In this document: positions 28,790 to 40,138 of the stretch, piece by piece
Position numbering within the stretch: the first letter of the stretch is position 1
Layout of the letters: the number at the start of each line of letters is the position of its first letter
From: Zygnema cylindricum
Taxonomy: Eukaryota > Streptophyta > Zygnematophyceae > Zygnematales > Zygnemataceae
Assembly (NCBI GenBank): GCA_037447655.1
Contig: JBBHKE010002232.1
Span: 1-64,000, forward strand
DNA: 64,000 nt
Reading direction: 5' to 3'
The notes under the pieces: generated by a model
What the model was told of the DNA's origin: nothing
What the model saw: only the letters and a program-made list of their open reading frames with translations
Databases searched by the model: none
Made by a program: the position numbers and the translations under genes

Positions 28790-29706
28790 CGTTATGGGCG
28801 CACCATCTAGGGTGCCCATATTCAATGGAGTTGGCTTCATATACTGGGAAAGTATGATGACAGGAGCTCTATGTGAGAAACGGTTTTGGGGAATAGTGAG
28901 TGGATGGGTAAGGGGTCTATCCAATCTTGGGATACCTCCAGGGTTTACGGGAGGCAGATTCACTAGAGATGCAGATTCATCTTCAACGGAGGAGACAAAA
29001 GAAAGAGAGGTGGTGGACAAAGGAAAGGAGAAGGAGACAATAACACCAATAGCAACCGGTTCGGCATTCATGTCACCTATTCCGAGGAACGAGGAGAATG
29101 ATATTGATACGTGGGACTTCAACAATATAGCGGCTAAGCACTTCATCCTCCGCCATCTTACTCAAGGGCTTGCATCTCCCCATTTACAGGTAGAGAGAGC
29201 ATCTGATCTTTGGATGGCTCTCATAGGGATGTACCGAAGTGGTACGATTCAGCAACAACAGTTGGCTGATCAAAAAATTAAGGAGTATGTATACAAAGGG
29301 GGGAAGATGTTGGTTTTTTGCAATGAGCTTGCTACACTTTCATGGAACTAGAAAGTGTTAGAAAAGTATTTAGTGAAAAGGAAAAGGTTAACCGTTTATT
29401 GATAAAGTTACTTGAGGAGTTCGAGAACATAGTAAACCGTGTGCAGGACTTGGCGGACTCAAGATGGATTTGGAATGCAGTGGTAGGGATGATTCTCGCT
29501 CGGGAGAATACAATTGAGATCCGAAGGGGAGGAAAGAGTGGGCAAGCTTTGGCAGCCGAGACTGATTGGAGAAACAATGATTCCAGAAAACAGGTTGGAA
29601 ATTATCGAGGGGAGGTGCAGAAAAATCAGACCGAGGAGTTTGGACCAAGGACTCCCAAGGGATTGTGCCATTTTTGTAAGATACCCGGGCACTATATCGC
29701 TGAATG
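28770..29706 (+). pseudogene. gag of A1
   Basis: The ATG at 28770 lies in the LTR. The frame crosses the LTR end and primer site as HVMGAPSRVPIFNG, then copia Gag sequence with WDFNNIAAKHFILRHL and LWMALIGMYRSG. A frameshift near 29345 moves it to the second frame (29342-29707), which ends in a zinc knuckle (CHFCKIPGHY) whose last Cys is replaced by a stop. An insert rich in Glu, Lys and Thr (about residues 65-100) separates the conserved N-terminal block from the rest. Confidence 0.88.
28790..28804 (+). promoter_or_regulatory. primer-binding site of A1
   Basis: CGTTATGGGCGCACC, two changes from the GGTTATGGGCCCACC of A2 and A3. It directly follows the LTR. Confidence 0.8.
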
Positions 29707-29709
29707 AAT

Positions 29710-31090
29710 TTAGTTAACCGAGCTGCGGTTAAAGGAGGGGCAGACTGGTGGACCCCCGAGAGGAAAGAAAAAGGCCCTTGTGACACAGGTACATGAGGCG
29801 GAATCCGAGGACGAGGACAATGAACTCCTATTGGATGAGGAGTTGGAAGCGAAAAACGAGGTCGAAATTCCACGAAAGCAAAAATGTGCTTTCGGTGGAT
29901 TGAAAGGTGAAGCGGGTTGGATTGTAGATTCAGGTGCATCCATGCACATGTGTAAAGATAAACACCTGTTCACTAAGATAAAAAAGAATCCCACCGTAGA
30001 GATAGAGTACGGGGATAGGAGGATAGTCACTACTACTCTTGTAGGATTGGTAGATCTAAAAGTGTTAGTAGAAGGAAAGACATCTATAGTTACATTTTCC
30101 GATGTGTTGTTTATTCCAGAGCTGAACAAAAACCTCATATCTACGTCTGTATTAGATGATAAGGGTTTTGATACCTGCACTAGGAAAGGAGTCTTTACTG
30201 CTAGTTTTGAGAAGGAAGTTTATTTCACTGCTGAAAAAGGTAGCCAAGGTATGTTTAGGCTGATTTTAAACAATGAAAAGAAGAAACTTTACTATGCTGG
30301 TATTCATGATATAATGTTGTGGCATAAGAGGCTTGGGCATGTGAATCTAGATAAATTAAGAGAGATGAAAAAGATGGGAGTAGTGGAAGGGATTCAGTTC
30401 GGTGAAAGTGAGAATCTAAGTGATTGTAGTGGATGTGCTCAAGGTAAAGCACACAGGTTACCCTTCCCAAAAACTGCCACCTATAAGGGAGAAAAGATTC
30501 TAGATTTAGTACACACAGATATATGGGGGCCGGCCAGAGTGCCATCACCCGGGGGGAAGAGATTTATGATGACTATCACTGATGATTGGTCTCGGTATTC
30601 CAGGGTGTATTTTTTGAAAAATAAGTCAGAGGCTCAGGAATGTTTTAAACAATATAAAGCATGGAGTGAAAAACTCCATGAAACCTCAATCAAGAGAGTA
30701 AGGAGTGACAATGGTGGAGAGTATACCTCTAACCAGTTTGAGGATTTTCTGAGAGAAGATGGAGTGCAACACCAAAAGATAGTTCCTGAAAATCCTGAGC
30801 AGAATGGTGTAGCCGAAAGATTAAATAGAACACTGAGTGATAGTGCTAGGAGTATGTTGTCAGATAAGAAGATAGGAAAGAAGTTTTGGGCCGAAGCAAT
30901 GAACTGTGCAAATTATCTCAAAAAAAGAGTTCTTACTTCAGCAGTAAAAGGCCAAACACCCTATGAGAGATGGACAGGCCGAAAACCAGATGTTTCACAC
31001 TTAAAGGTTTTCGGTAGTCAATTGTTCAGTTTAGACACAGATCGGTCAAACTGGAAGTTAGACCCAAAAGAAAACCATGATATCTACTAG
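29710..31090 (+). pseudogene. protease and integrase of A1
   Basis: One 436-codon frame (from 29780). Protease active site DSGASMHMC (about residues 51-59) and FSDVLFIPELNKNLIS; HHCC integrase motif WHKRLGHVNLDKLREM ... CSGCAQGKAHRLPFP; catalytic core with LVHTDIWGP, SDNGGEY and the Glu of NQFEDFLRE (the DDE triad is present), then PEQNGVAERLNRT. It stops at 31090 (a frame change after DPK), where relatives continue to the integrase C-terminus. Confidence 0.9.
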
Positions 31091-31152
31091 GATATGATGA
31101 AGATGTAAAAGGATATAGAGTCTACGATCTCAAAAGAGAGGATATTATCCTA

Positions 31153-32310
31153 GTGAAGCATCTAGTGGTTATAGATGAAGGAAAATCTATAGATCCCTTT
31201 AAGCATACAAAGACAGTCAAAATCAGATCTGAGTCAGAAAATTTTGATGACTTTGAGCTTCCTAACTATCCAGGATTTCAAGAAGATGATGATCTTGCAT
31301 GTACGGATCAAATCAAGAAGGACCCAAATGTGGAACCCCTAGAAGTAACTCCAACCGAAGCGGAAGACATGGTGGAAATTGACCCGGAATCAAAGGAAAA
31401 GGGAGAAGTAGAAATTGTTCGAAAGAATCCAAGAGAACCATCTATTCAGACAACCGAGTTTGAGGGAGGAAGAAGAAGCAGCAAAAGACTGGAAGAGAGA
31501 CAAGTTAGCAATAAGGTAACCATACTGTCTCACCCCGATGTACCTCAAACTTATAATGAGGCAATGACTTGTCCTGAAAGAAACCGGTGGAAGACAGCCA
31601 TTAACGAGGAGATGGCCTCAATTATGGCTGTCGATACATGGGAATTGGTGGATTGTCCCCCTGACAACAAGCCCATTGGGTGTAAGTGGGTATTTAAGCT
31701 GAAACTTAACCCGGATAACACCATTGAGCGCTACAAGGCTCGATTAGTGGCGAAGGGATTTACCCAGAAAGAGGGAATTGACTACGAGGAGACTTTTGCC
31801 CCAGTCGTCAGGTTTCCTTCGGTTCGGATACTTCTTAGTATGGCGACAAAAGAAGACATGGAAGTGCATCAGATGGACATATAGACGGCCTTCCTACATG
31901 GAGAGTTGGAAGAGGAAATTTTTATGCGACAGCCCGAAGGATTTGTGGAGCAAGGGGAGGAAAGCAAGGTATGCCGATTGATCAAATCTTTGTATGGGCT
32001 AAAACAGGCGCCCCGGCAATGGAACAAGAAGCTCGATGAGTTTCTTACAGGTTTGGGATATATTCGGATCAGCTCAGATCACTCAATTTATTTGTTTGAA
32101 GATGAGGAAGGAATTATTTTTATTGCAATTTATGTAGATAATTTGCTTGTTTTAAGTAAATCCATGGATAAAATATATAAGTTGAAAAATGATTTAAAAG
32201 GAAGATTTGAGATGAAAGATATGGGAGAAGCAAGGTATATTTTGGGAATTCAGGCAGTAAGAGACAGAGATAGAAAGATAATAAGATTATCTCAAAAGGA
32301 GGCCATTTGA
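31153..32310 (+). pseudogene. integrase C-terminus and reverse transcriptase of A1
   Basis: 31153-31884: acidic linker, then RT start with WELVDCPP, GCKWVFKLKLNPD and ARLVAKGFTQKEGIDYEETFAPV. A TAG at 31882 replaces a Lys codon before TAFLHGELEEEIF. 31906-32310 continues with SLYGLKQAPRQWN and YVDNLLVL, where the catalytic YVDD is changed to YVDN. A TGA at 32308 follows. Loss of an RT Asp alone would abolish activity. Confidence 0.9.
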
Positions 32311-32313
32311 AAC

Positions 32314-33126
32314 ATGTTAGAAAAATTCCAAATGGACAAGGTTAATAGTTGTACCGCTCCTATGGAATTAAAGTTGGGAAGTGAGGGGAGTGAGGAAGAG
32401 GAAGTTATAATCTTAGATGATAAGGTAGGCCCAGAAGAGAAAATATTTATGCAGACCATCCGTTATAGACAAGTAGTGGGCAGCCTAATATATTTTATGA
32501 ATTATACCCGTCCGGACATAGCCGCAGCTGTAGGAGTACTAAGTAGGAGTCTGAATGCTCCCACTAAGAAAGATTTGGAGGCAGCTAAAAGAGTCCTTAG
32601 ATATCTCATAGGGACTAAGAATCTATGGTTGCATTTGGGTGGTAACAATACTACCATCATTACTTGGAGTGATGCCAGCTATGGGGATGCTCCTATGAGG
32701 AGATGCACATCTGGATATGTATTGTATGTGGGTGATGGGGCTTGCTGCTGGAGCAGCAAGCAACAAAAGGTCATTGCTCAGTCCATCATGGAGGGTGAGT
32801 ACATATATTGTTGTTCTGCTGTAAAAGAATTAATGTGGGTCAAGTCTTTGCTTGGTGAGCTTGGTCATCTTAAGAGTGGTGTCCAAAAAGTGTTTTGTGA
32901 TAATCAGGCTGCCATTGCCATTTCTGCCAATCCTAAACATCACTTTAAAGCCAAACACATGGACATTAGGCTTAGCTTTGTTAGGGAGAAAGTAGAAAAT
33001 AAAATAATCAGTTTAGAGTACCAACCACATACTGAGATGGTAGCAGATATGATGACCAAACCTGTGCCTTCCCCTAAGCTAGTTTTCTGCAGAGAGAAGT
33101 GTGGTCTGAAATTAAAGATTGACTAG
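32314..33126 (+). pseudogene. RT connection and RNase H of A1
   Basis: An open frame of 270 codons: VVGSLIYFMNYTRPDIAAAV, LEAAKRVLRYL, WSDASYGDAPMRR (Asp), SIMEGEYIY (Glu), FCDNQAAIAI (Asp), KAKHMDIRLSFVRE and the C-terminal VADMMTKPVPSPKL. The stop is followed by the polypurine tract AAAATAAGGGGAG and LTR3. Confidence 0.92.
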
Positions 33127-33139
33127 AAAATAAGGGGAG

Positions 33140-33277
33140 TGTAGAAATTAATGGTTTTAAAGTATTTTCTAGGTTTTGCAAAATGCAGAAAAGAAGCCGA
33201 GGCAGTCTGCCCCTAACTTCTCTCTTCAGCTCCCACACTTGTCGTAGTCACTGAAGGTTGAAGAGGGAGCTAGAGCC
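33140..33277 (+). repeat. LTR3 of A1, left part
   Basis: TGTAGAAATT..., first 138 bases of the LTR, matching 22995 onward. Broken at 33278 by an opposite-strand LTR. Confidence 0.88.
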
Positions 33278-34347
33278 TAAAACTCTGAGACCTCCATAAG
33301 TCCCCAGAGTGAACAACTTCCAAGAAGCCTCTAGGATAACACTGACCCCTTTGTGTTTCAGCAAAAATAACTGCCACCTTGACAGACAAAAACTCTGACC
33401 AACTTCACCCTTTTGAAGACAAGACTCCCCTGAGTCTATAACAATAAGAATCTCTGAATTTGCTCCCCTGAGCAGTAAGTTATGGAGGGTCAAAGTTGAC
33501 CTTTTGTACAGAAGCTCTCTGGGAGAGAGGGTCCTATCTTCTAATTTTTCTAAGTCCTATCTCTCTCACAGACTCTATCTACTGATGTACGGAACCAATC
33601 AGATTACAGTTCCGTACGAAAAAGTACAGCTGCCGGTGTACTTTATGTACGGACACTGTACGACATGGCCTAAATGTCGACACGTGGTATGTCCGGATTC
33701 GCTCCTTTAATCCTCGGAGATGCCGCGCTCCAATGTAACATCGCCACGTGTCATCCGATGTGGCGATGCCCACAAACCGCCGAATTCTTCTTCCGCGATC
33801 TCGGCGCTAATTCCGGCCGTCCGATTAAACTCGTATTTGATCGTAGCCGTAATAAATACATGCGCGGTATTTGTTTCGCTTACGAAATCTATGCGCGGTA
33901 TTGATTTCTTATCCGTACCGCAATTCGTACTTTTACATACCAGATCTATGTATCCCGTTAACAATTATAGATAAATGATATATCCTACGAATTGTTGTTT
34001 AATTAATTATCGTACTATATAATACGTAAGACTACTTCTAGACTAAACGGCTAAGGCTACCGGCTATCCACTATCTGTCGGCCAGCAGGTACCAGGATCA
34101 AATCCTGAGGCCGGCAGGTACCAGGATCAAATCCTGAGTCCGGCATATACCTTTTAGTAAATAATCCCCTAACTAGTATAAATTTCCCGTAAACCTCATG
34201 ATAGCCTAGGTAGCCATGGCTCTAGCTCCCTATCCAGCCTTCAGTGACTACGACAAGTATGGGGGCTTGGAAAGGGGAGTTAGAGGCAGACCGCCTCAGC
34301 TCTTTTTCTATCCTAATACAGACCTATAAAATACTCAAATATCAACA
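33278..34347 (-). repeat. opposite-strand family A LTR
   Basis: About 1070 bases; the minus strand ends ..CTCAGAGTTTTA. No internal element sequence adjoins, so it looks like a solo LTR. The flanks do not show a clean insertion: the host LTR lacks several hundred bases between 33277 and 34348. At 34095-34145 the GTACCAGGATCAAATCCTG hairpin unit is duplicated in tandem. Confidence 0.75.
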
Positions 34348-34486
34348 TACACCGGTACCTGTACTAATCTGTGCGACACACTATTTTGATTGGTGCCGTA
34401 GATAGAGTTTTAGTGAGCGATAGGACTTAGAAAAATTTGGTAGATAGGACCCTCTCTCCCACAGAGCTTCTATACAAAAGGTCAAC
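34348..34486 (+). repeat. LTR3 of A1, right fragment
   Basis: Matches the family A LTR from the GTACACCGG..TGTAC region to CAAAAGGTCAAC. Cut by element E at 34487. Confidence 0.75.
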
Positions 34487-34980
34487 TTTAAAATGAACAA
34501 TGATAAGGCACAGCAATACACCACAATGCACAGCGGAAAGCTCCAAAGATCTTCCCGTAGCAACAGCAGGCGCACACAGCAATAACATACAAAATTGCGC
34601 TTTATTACTCAAGAGAGGATTACAAGATTCGGCGCTCGCTGCGAAGGTCTACTCAAAAGAGTCCCCCCTTAACTACGTATGCTTCACTATTTAAACTAAC
34701 TAGTTGCTAGTCAACCCAGTACTGTACATGTGTACACGTGGACCTTTACGGTCAATCGAGATCTATCCAAAACATCCTTCTAGAACTATATAGTTACATC
34801 TACATTCTGCGGCGTTGCTATACTGCCACGTTGCGCTGCTGTACTGCGCTACGCTATTCCACTAAGTTGCTACGTTGCTATGTTGCGCTGGTCTAGAATC
34901 GCAGTTGCGCTGCTCTGCAACCGCAACTATAAGACCCTACTTTCTAGCCACTAAGTACTCAACCTTGTAAACCTGTTACA
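34487..34980 (-). repeat. 3' LTR of element E
   Basis: 494 bases, matching 41280-41759, with TGTAAC at its minus-strand start. The outer end is mutated (TTTAAAATG against TGTAAAAGG). Contains short GTTGCTACGTTGC-type imperfect repeats. Confidence 0.88.
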
Positions 34981-35038
34981 GTGCCTCCCACTAAGGATTC
35001 AGCGTCCCGTTGAACTTTGCTTACTCTGGGTACTGTAA

Positions 35039-36422
35039 TTACCGGAGCATGCCATATGTTTCCTCACGGTACTCCTCAATTTTCTGTCGTAAGGTGTCAA
35101 GTTGATTCTGGAGCTGCTCGCAAGGCGTCTCCAACAGCGCGATATGGTGGTCCGCCATTACCTAGCGTCTCTGAGTGATTCGCTCCCGAACCCGGTCCTC
35201 CCCTTCCTCCGGTGCCTCCGCTGGTGCCCCGGGTTGCGGCGGGGCGACCGCCAGTACAGGTTCTTCCGATGCCGGGACTTGTGGAGGTTCGGGTTCCTCG
35301 GCTTCCTATTCTCCCTCCGCCACCCCCTCTGCCAGTTCCCACCGCGACACTTTCCTTAATTTAAAAGAGACGTGTTTCCTGGCGGCTCGGGCCCGCAACA
35401 GAGCGCTCTTCCGGGCCAGTTTGAGTGCGCGTACCTCGGGGGTGACCTCCGCCCAAGAGATGATGTCATGCAGACGGACATCCCACAGATGGTAATGACA
35501 CAGTAACCCGGGAACGTGTACCCTGTACCGATAGTGCTCTTCGACGACCTCCACAAATGGCAGGGTTTGAGGGTCTAAGTGTACATAGCCTTTATGGTTG
35601 TTCTCTAGGGTTTTTCGTTCTCATGAAATTCCAGGCTGGGTGCGACGGCACATCAACGGGAATATAGATAGGGTCCCCACGTTTCATTGTGCGCCACGAT
35701 GCAGGCCACTCCAAAGGGTCCTAATAAAATCGCTTGGCGAAGCTGAAGGTAGGGTCCGGATGTCGGGTGTCCACGGGGAGTGGAAAGAGGTAATCGGAAA
35801 TTTCCTCTTCTTTCTCACTTTCCCCGTCCGTGTCCTCTCTTTCTCTTCCGAGGAGAAATACCTCGTCTCCGCTATGGTATTGTGCTTCCTCCTTCTTCTC
35901 CAAGCTTTCCGAGGACTGCTCATCTGGGGTGCTCTCCTTATTAGGGTCCCTCATCACCTCCAGATCAGAAGCACGCTCCTCAATCGGCGGGGGTGTCGGT
36001 TCGCGCTCCGGCTCCTCCGCATCCGAAATCACATGATCCTCCTCATCCTCCTGCTCCCCTTCCTGGATTGGGTTGTACTCGGGGTCTTGTGAATTTTGTG
36101 ACCCCTCTCCTCCGCTGGTCTTCGCTGGTCCTGCCTCGCTACTAGCTGTCTCTTCTGGTTCTGGAAGTGCCTCTGCCTCCCTCCTTCTGTCTACCTCTAC
36201 CATGACTTCTGCCGCTGCTAATAATCTATCCGGGCGGGGTACATCTCCTCCTCCCACCAGCACCAAACTCCTCCTTTTTGGTGGTGGAGAAGATGACGAC
36301 ACAATGGATTTCGTGGCGTCCGATAATTGCGGTAGTTCAAGAATGAAGGTAAACTGGTGGTGCAGAGTGAAGCACTCTCTGAATTGCCTAGACTAGGTTG
36401 GTCGCGAGGGCGGATGGCGGCT
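35039..36422 (-). pseudogene. accessory sense ORF of element E, function unknown
   Basis: Lies between integrase and 3' LTR, same strand as pol. Opens after a TAG near 36415 and runs with few breaks to TAA at 35039: a hydrophobic start (FTFILELPQLS), a basic patch (PPPKRR), a long Glu/Pro/Ser-rich acidic region (to about 35780), a more ordered part with DPLEWPASWRTMKRGDP, VHVPGLLCHYHLWDVRLHDI and a basic Arg/Ala/Lys segment, another Pro/Glu stretch, and a final coiled-coil-like LQNQLDTLRQKIEEYREE. Breaks: stop near 35718, frameshift near 35620, stop near 35306, frame change near 35165. No ATG precedes the first conserved part, so expression may need splicing. No membrane helix, so not envelope-like. 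I do not recognise the family. Confidence 0.55.
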
Positions 36423-36863
36423 TTATCATAGAGGGTTGAGGGCATCACGTTTGGACTCTGCGAAGCGTCGCAGCGTGCGAGGGTATCGCCTCACCAAATA
36501 TTTATAAAACTGCGCTGCTGCGGCGAAACCGAGGATTTGTTCTCACCAATGTGGTGGAACACAATTGCGCCGTTGCGCTTTCCTGCCAGCGCAGCAGTGG
36601 CGCTGCGTTTCTCTCACGGCACCGTGACTATGCTGCGCTGCGGTGGCTGCGTCGCTATATCGCTGAGGTGCGTCCCCAATATAATTGCGATGGTTGCAAC
36701 ACTACGATTTGCTCCTTTACTGCGACCGCTGCGATTGCCCCTCCGGTGAAGTCGAGTGTCCTCACTCCTCTGAAACCGGCGCAATAATTCAGGGGAATGC
36801 AAATCCTTTTTTTCTACCCAAGAGTTGTCCTCCGCTCCGTAGGCCCTTCCAACGCACCAAATA
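36423..36863 (-). other. non-coding GC-rich spacer in element E
   Basis: Between the integrase end and the accessory ORF. Rich in GCGCTGC/TTGCGC repeats resembling those in the E LTR. Plus-strand frames here are composition artefacts. Confidence 0.55.
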
Positions 36864-38012
36864 CTAGGTGGAGGTGGAACTCCGAGAGCGACGCGACTGA
36901 AGGATCTCTTCCACCTCATATTCGTCCGAGGTACCTTGCACGGGTGGTAAAGGAGTATTCGGTCGTCGATTAGGGAACATCGAATCAGGGTCGCGAAATG
37001 GTTTAAGAAAGGACACATGGAAAACATCGTGGATGTGCCACTCCTTCGGAATATTCAACTTATAGGCCACCGCACCCACATGTGACAGGACTCTGAATGG
37101 GCGCGTGAATTTCGGTGCCAATTTCTTCGAGAGGGCACCGGGTAATGACAAGTTTGCCATACTAAGGCGAACCCTATCACCCACGCTGAATAGGGTGTCC
37201 TTTCGGTGAGCGTCGGCATGCGACTTTTGACGTTCCTTTGCAGTCTGGAGCGCCTTCGCCGCCTTTTCCAGACTTTCTTGCAGCGTTTTAGCAAAATCCA
37301 GGGCTGCACGTGTAGGGCAATCTGCTGCCAATAAATTTTGGGGAAGGGTGGGCTGTCGTCCATTGAGAGAAAATGGTGTAGCATTCGTGGACGAGTGCAC
37401 CGCACTGTTGTACGCTACCTCAATTGCCGTCAGATGTTTCACCCAATCCGTTTGGTGTACCAAGACATATGCCCGTAACGCCTTCTCCAAAGTCCGATTC
37501 ACCCTTTCAGTCTGGCCATCAGTTTGATGGTGATAAGCTGTGGACATGGCCAACTGCGTTCCACACAGCTGGAACAAATTCCTCCAAAAGTGGCTCACAA
37601 ATTTTTGATCGCGGTCGCAGACGATCCTCTTTGGGAGCCCGTGATGGCGCAATATCTACTGAAAGAATAAGTCTATCACATTCTGCGCTGTGGCTGTGGT
37701 TGTCGTGGGTAGGAAATAGGGCATTTTTGTCAAATAATCCACGACGACGAAAATGGAGTCATGGCCCTCCCGAGTCAACGGAAGACCAACGATGAAGTTC
37801 ATAGAAATCGCCCCCCACGGGACAGATGGTATCGGAAGGGGTTGTAACATACCTTGGTGACCCGATTCCGATTTATTTATGTTACAGTAGTCACACGTCC
37901 GTACATACTCCGCAATATCCCGAGTCATGTTCGGCGAATAATACGCCTCAGCGACACGTGCAGTTGGTTTATCTCGTCGGAAATGTCCACTGAGCGGCTC
38001 GTCATGACTCAT
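36864..38012 (-). pseudogene. integrase of element E with chromodomain-like end
   Basis: 38012-37656: HHCC zinc-binding region (SGHFRRDKPTARV, CDYCNINKS) and the start of the core (AISMNFIVGLP, FVVVDYLTKM). One stop at 37653 interrupts it. 37652-36864: MRHHGLPKRIVCDRDQKF, TAYHHQTDGQTERVNRTLE, then a GPF-type module (KLAPKFTRPFRVLSHVGAVAYKL) and HDVFHVSFLKPF. The end, DEYEVEEILQSRR, is the first strand of a chromodomain as in chromoviruses, but the frame then runs into an unrelated tail, so the chromodomain is truncated. Confidence 0.9.
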
Positions 38013-38101
38013 TTTAAGTATCGAGTGACGTAACTCTTGGTTTGTCGGGACATAAATCTAGTTGTCCGATTGGGTCTGTACCGCCACATGCCATTGGCGG
38101 A

Positions 38102-39568
38102 TCAAACTAATACCTTCCGTTTTACCAGTTTTTTGATGGACTCGTCTTCGTCGTATGCGTCCTTGATCCTACTTAGCCATTGGTCGTCCACTTGTACCGT
38201 ACTGGTCACTGCGATAAGTTCCGGATCTTGCGCTTTATCTAACGCTGTTGTGCTGGTTCTTTTCGCAGCGCTTACACATTGAGCTGGCGATGCTTGCGGT
38301 GGTTGCTCCATCACTGGCGCAGCTACGCCAGGTCTTCGCGACAGCGCATCCGCCGGGTTTGTCTTGCCCGACTTATATTCACTAGTCAACTCAGGTCCGA
38401 AAGTCTGAAGAAACGTCATCCACCGCACCTGTTTCTTTGACAACTTTGGTTCGGTCTGAAGATACTGTAGGGCGTGGTGATCGGTGATGATCTTGATACG
38501 CTTCCCTTGAACGTAACATTTCCAAACCTCCAACGCATTGATGATCGCAATTGTCTCCTTTTCATGGGTGGCCTAATTAAGCTCAGTTGCCTTCAGTTTT
38601 CGACTGTCGTAGGCAATGGGTTGTAGGCCTTTTCCTTGATCGTGCATAAGGATTGTTCCAATAGCCGTATCGCTGGCGTCTGTAATTATCGTCCAAGGTA
38701 AGTCCGGATCAAGAACCGCTAGCACAGGGGCGGTAACCAACCGCTCCTTTAGCGTGTTAAACGCTGCTCCTTGCGCCAATTTCCACTCGTAGGGCACGTC
38801 GTTCTAAAGAAGTTCCGTGAGTGGTGCAGCAATTTTTGCGAAACCTTCGACAAATCGTCGATAATAGGAGCATAATCCCAGAAAGCTCCGTAATTCCGTT
38901 ATGTTCACCGGCTGCAACCACTCTTTAACTGCCCTCGTTTTGTTCGGATCCACTGCGATTCCGTCCCGGCTCACCACATGGCCCAGAAAATCAATTTTCT
39001 CCTTCAAAAAGTCACATTTGCTCCTTTTGGCGTACAACTTATTTTCACGAAGGATTTGTAGGAGTGTTCGTTGGTGCTTCATGTTTTCCTCCAACGTTCG
39101 GCTATACACCAAGATGTCGTCTAAAAAGACGATTACAAATGCATCCAGATATTGTCGAAAGATGGAGTTCATCAGATGCATAAAAGTCGCCGACACATTG
39201 GTCAACCCGAACGGCATCACCCGAAACTGGAAATGGCCATACCGAGTTCTAAACGTCGTCTTTTCCACATCCTCCTTGGCAATTCTAATTTGGTGATAAC
39301 CGCTCCCCAAATCTATCTTCGAGAAATATTTAGCACCTCGAAATCGATCGAACAATTCGTCTATTATCGGTAAAGGGTACGCATTCTTCACCTTTAACTT
39401 GTTTAGCGCTCTGTAGTCCACACACATACGAAAACCTCTATCTTTTTTATTCATGAAAAGAACGAGGGCTCCATACGGTGACTTGCTCAGTTCTATTGCT
39501 CCGGCTTCTACCAACTCCGCGAGTTGCTTTTTGAGTTCGTCCAATTCGGTGTAACTAATCTTGAACAT
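38102..39568 (-). pseudogene. reverse transcriptase-RNase H of element E
   Basis: 39568-38804: a 254-residue RT with [50 protein letters not shown] and the intact catalytic [10 protein letters not shown], ending at [18 protein letters not shown] stop near 38803 separates it from RNase H: ILDPDLPWTIITDASDTAIG, then a second stop near 38572, then ITDHHALQYLQTEPKLS and ADALSRRPG. Apart from these stops the sequence is well kept. Confidence 0.92.
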
Positions 39569-40138
39569 TCGATTAGCCGGGGGTACCGACCGGGAACAAG
39601 CTATTTCTTGTGGTCTACTTCGCGCTTCGGAGGTAAGCCCTCGGGGAGCTTCGGGGGAAGAACATCTACATACTCCTCGAGAAGTTTTGTCACGACTTCC
39701 GGTGCCTCTTCGAAAGTCTTTCCGGTGTCGTCACTTTCTTTTAAGTCGAAGTCGGGATTCTTCTTTTTTCCATTCCTCCGAAATCTCTTCCTTCACCTCC
39801 TCCATAGGCTGGACGACCGCTACACCAATAGTTTCCCCTTTTCTGAGTGCCTTTTTAAGCTGTAAGGCCGAAAGCTGGCGTCCTTCTTCCGATCTCTTAC
39901 CAGCCGCTCCCACCTTTACCTCAAACTCTTTTTCACCCTTCCTTACTCTCATGTTGCCACTTCTCCAATCGATCGTCGGGTTCCACTTTTGTAGCCACGG
40001 TTTCCCCAGGATTACTTCATGGTCTCCAAGTGGTAATACATGAAGGGTGTCAAACTAATGGAAGTCCCGAATGCTGACGCGTAACCTCGGAGTACGATGA
40101 GTAATGGATAAGGAACTCCCGTCGGCCAATTGCACCGA
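39569..40138 (-). pseudogene. protease-to-RT linker of element E
   Basis: Follows the stop after LTNR at 40139. The sequence continues as protease C-terminal half and a Lys/Glu-rich linker (frame 39952-39731) with frame changes; WLQKWNPTIDWR-like residues near 39980 fit the typical retropepsin-to-RT connection. Confidence 0.65.

Larger units (their letters stand above)
22995..34486 (+). mobile_element. copia family A element A1 (5' LTR split by D1, 3' LTR rearranged)
   Basis: 5' LTR 22995-23264 plus 28031-28789; internal region 28790-33139 with gag, protease, integrase, RT and RNase H in Ty1/copia order; 3' LTR pieces 33140-33277 and 34348-34486. It shares LTR2 with the truncated copy to its left. 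Stops at 29704, 31090, 31882 and 32308 and a gag frameshift inactivate it. Confidence 0.85.

Noticed and set aside
28574-28810. A ~78-codon frame in the family A LTR that stays open in several copies (also 33493-33248, 55012-55209, 60418 onward, 61452-61216)
   Set aside because: It begins at TTG, not ATG, has no recognisable domain, and the copies are too similar for conservation to mean selection. The gag frame with its own LTR ATG is the better explanation for coding at this end.
35306-36302. Envelope-like gene in element E
   Set aside because: The position fits, but no signal peptide, membrane helix or cysteine pattern is seen; listed only as an accessory ORF of unknown function.
36537-36787. 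Plus-strand frames of 70-80 codons
   Set aside because: GC-rich repeat spacer of element E; rich in Cys, Arg and Ala from GCGCTGC repeats; antisense to the element.
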